A DNA stretch of 7,243 bases, from positions 1 to 7,243 of the forward strand of contig DXEZ01000027.1 in the NCBI GenBank assembly GCA_019114715.1. Direction: 5' to 3'. The DNA comes from Candidatus Sphingobacterium stercoripullorum. Its GTDB lineage: Bacteria > Bacteroidota > Bacteroidia > Sphingobacteriales > Sphingobacteriaceae. Made by a program: the position numbers and the translations under genes. Positions within the stretch are counted from its first letter, which is position 1. The number at the start of each line of letters is the position of its first letter. Shown here in pieces: positions 6,192-7,243 of this stretch. Under the pieces are notes generated by a model. The model did no database searches. It was not told where the DNA came from and saw only the letters and a list, made by a program, of their open reading frames with translations.

Positions 6192-6222
6192 ATTGTCCAT
6201 TAAAAAACTATTCCTATCTTTG
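6192..6222 (+). promoter_or_regulatory. Promoter of the TetR-family gene
   Basis: ATTG at 6192-6195, exactly 19 bases, then TATCTTTG at 6215-6222: a near-perfect Bacteroidetes promoter. Expected start of transcription is about 6229, inside the dyad at 6230-6250. It would serve the regulator and the lipoprotein behind it. Confidence 0.7.
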
Positions 6223-6229
6223 TGAGTGA

Positions 6230-6250
6230 ATACTAACTAACGGTTTGTAT
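6230..6250. promoter_or_regulatory. Putative TetR operator
   Basis: ATACTAAC (6230-6237), 5-base spacer, GTTTGTAT (6243-6250): inverted arms matching at 7 of 8 positions, placed right at the predicted transcription start and 14 bp before the regulator's ATG. TetR/AcrR proteins commonly bind such dyads over their own promoter, so autorepression is the natural inference. Confidence 0.4.
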
Positions 6251-6264
6251 AGTGAATATATATT

Positions 6265-6855
6265 ATGGAAAAGTTTAGCAATAGGCAAATAGAAATAATG
6301 GAAGCGGCTACAAACAGGATTTCAAAATTTGGAATTCAAAATTTGACCATTAAAACACTTGCCGAAGATATCGGCCTATCTGAACCGGCATTGTACCGGC
6401 ACTTTAAGAGCAAAAATGAAATCCTGCTGAATTTATTGGAATATTTCCAAACGGAAATGAGAAACCGCATTCAGTCTATTCCATTTGAACCCAATGCTAC
6501 TGAAGGAGATAAACTAAGGAAGATTTTCCATTCGCAACTGCAAACCTTTTCTGATAAGCCGGCAATAGTCAGTGTTATTTTTGCCGAAAGCATCTTTCAT
6601 TACGATGATGGGCTGAGTAAAAAGGTATCGGAAATTATAAATATGATGCAGGAATTTGTAAACGCAAATGTCGATGCAGGTCAAAAAAACGGGACATATA
6701 AGAAACTAATCGGTACTTCTACAATCACGACCATCATTATAGGGGCAATGAGAATGGCGGTTTTGAAATGGAAATTATCAGGACATAAATCAAATTTGGT
6801 AAAAGACGGAAAAACAGTCCTGAATGGAATTTTAAAAATGATTGAAAACAAATAA
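6265..6855 (+). CDS. TetR/AcrR family transcriptional regulator
   Basis: A 196-aa one-component repressor-type DNA-binding protein. The N-terminal domain has the usual three helices: ATNRISKFGIQNLTIKTLAEDIGLSEPALYRHFKSKNEIL, with the helix-turn-helix at about residues 28-48 and recognition helix SEPALYRHF. The C-terminal part (about 60-196) is helical and variable, as expected for ligand binding and dimerisation; its ligand cannot be read from sequence. The size is typical and nothing is missing. ATG 6265 is the only sensible start and lies behind a good promoter and a putative operator. It stands 90 bp after truncated mobC and 14 bp before a lipoprotein gene in the same direction, so the two form an operon. 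TetR genes in such mobile regions often control efflux or metal-resistance cargo; here that is inference. Confidence 0.92.
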   Translation: MEKFSNRQIEIMEAATNRISKFGIQNLTIKTLAEDIGLSEPALYRHFKSKNEILLNLLEYFQTEMRNRIQSIPFEPNATEGDKLRKIFHSQLQTFSDKPAIVSVIFAESIFHYDDGLSKKVSEIINMMQEFVNANVDAGQKNGTYKKLIGTSTITTIIIGAMRMAVLKWKLSGHKSNLVKDGKTVLNGILKMIENK

Positions 6856-6869
6856 ATACAATTTAAGCA

Positions 6870-7243
6870 ATGAAAAAAACGATTTTATTAGGAATAAGCG
6901 TAATGCTTTTTTGGAGTTGTAACAATACAGGAAAAACAACGCCTTCCGAAGAAACAGAAGTACAGACAGAAAACCACGCAACGCACCAACACGCTGAAAG
7001 TGCCGATGCCGTTGAACTCGACAATGGCGAAAAGTGGCTTGTGAATGAAGAAATGAAACCCTTTGTACTGAAAGGCGAAGAATTGGTCAGCACCTATATC
7101 CAAGATAATCAAACGGATTTCAAAGCCCTTGCCGAGCAACTGAAAGACCAAAACACCCAGCTCATAAAAAGCTGTACAATGACGGGAAAAAGCCACGATG
7201 AATTACACAAATGGCTGCATCCGCATCTTGAAATCGTGAAAAC
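6870..7243 (+). CDS. His-rich lipoprotein, cut by window end
   Basis: ATG 6870 opens a frame that stays open to the end of the window (124 codons, no stop). It begins MKKTILLGISVMLFWSCNN: a type II signal peptide with lipobox FWSC and Cys17 as the lipidated residue, so it should be anchored in the outer or inner membrane facing the periplasm or outside. A flexible Thr/Glu-rich linker carries His36, His39 and His41 (HATHQHAES). A helical domain follows with Cys102, Met104 and a closely spaced set His109, His113, His117, His119 (KSCTMTGKSHDELHKWLHPHLE), which looks like a metal or haem ligand set. The frame overlaps no other gene and starts 14 bp after the TetR gene. Family not recognised with certainty. 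A role in metal handling or stress linked to the TetR regulator is inference. Confidence 0.8.
   Translation, partial: MKKTILLGISVMLFWSCNNTGKTTPSEETEVQTENHATHQHAESADAVELDNGEKWLVNEEMKPFVLKGEELVSTYIQDNQTDFKALAEQLKDQNTQLIKSCTMTGKSHDELHKWLHPHLEIVK

Noticed and set aside
6863..7196. Two minus-strand ORFs across the lipoprotein gene
   Set aside because: The plus-strand frame has a proper lipobox, start and operon position; the reverse frames have none of these.
1..7243. CRISPR array, retron or known defence module
   Set aside because: No regular repeat-spacer pattern, no reverse transcriptase, nuclease or toxin-antitoxin pair was found on either strand.

Overview
The window looks like an AT-rich Bacteroidota chromosome, probably Sphingobacteriaceae or a close relative. 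The signs are a Bacteroidetes-type MobC/TraG coupling protein, a DUF2490 outer-membrane-type protein, a split YwrB/YwrA-like chromate transporter pair, weak or absent Shine-Dalgarno sequences, and promoters of the TTG-N19-TAnnTTTG type. The genus assignment is inference from protein flavour, not from a search.

Left part (1-3160), chromosome-like. The window opens inside panD (aspartate 1-decarboxylase, missing about 13 N-terminal residues). A textbook Bacteroidetes promoter starts on the panD stop codon, and a hairpin follows it. Next come a GTG-started DUF2490 protein with a signal peptide, two short ChrA-family membrane proteins separated by 2 bp that should act as one heteromeric anion transporter, and a small membrane-protein gene broken by a frameshift in an A8 run plus an in-frame TAG.

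Middle (3160-5370), integration zone. A complete tyrosine recombinase lies on the minus strand with all catalytic residues. Upstream of it is a 300-bp tract packed with small repeats: overlapping hairpins, a diverged direct repeat (GGTATTC...AGTACCT, twice), a tRNA 3'-end look-alike without a tRNA body, and two perfect tandem 12-mers. This is what an attachment or recombinase-binding region would look like. The rest up to about 5370 is AT-rich and almost gene-free, with one doubtful small ORF.

Right part (5370-7243), a piece of a second, visibly more GC-rich mobile element. It begins abruptly inside mobC: only the C-terminal 40% of the coupling ATPase is present, with Walker B but no Walker A. 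A TetR/AcrR regulator follows, with a clear promoter and a putative self-operator, and then a His-rich lipoprotein that runs off the window. The regulator and lipoprotein look like cargo controlled by TetR, possibly metal- or efflux-related. The whole reads as a scarred integration hotspot where at least one conjugative element has been truncated. I did not find convincing evidence of an entirely new system. The most informative spots are the integrase-proximal repeat tract and the mobC junction.
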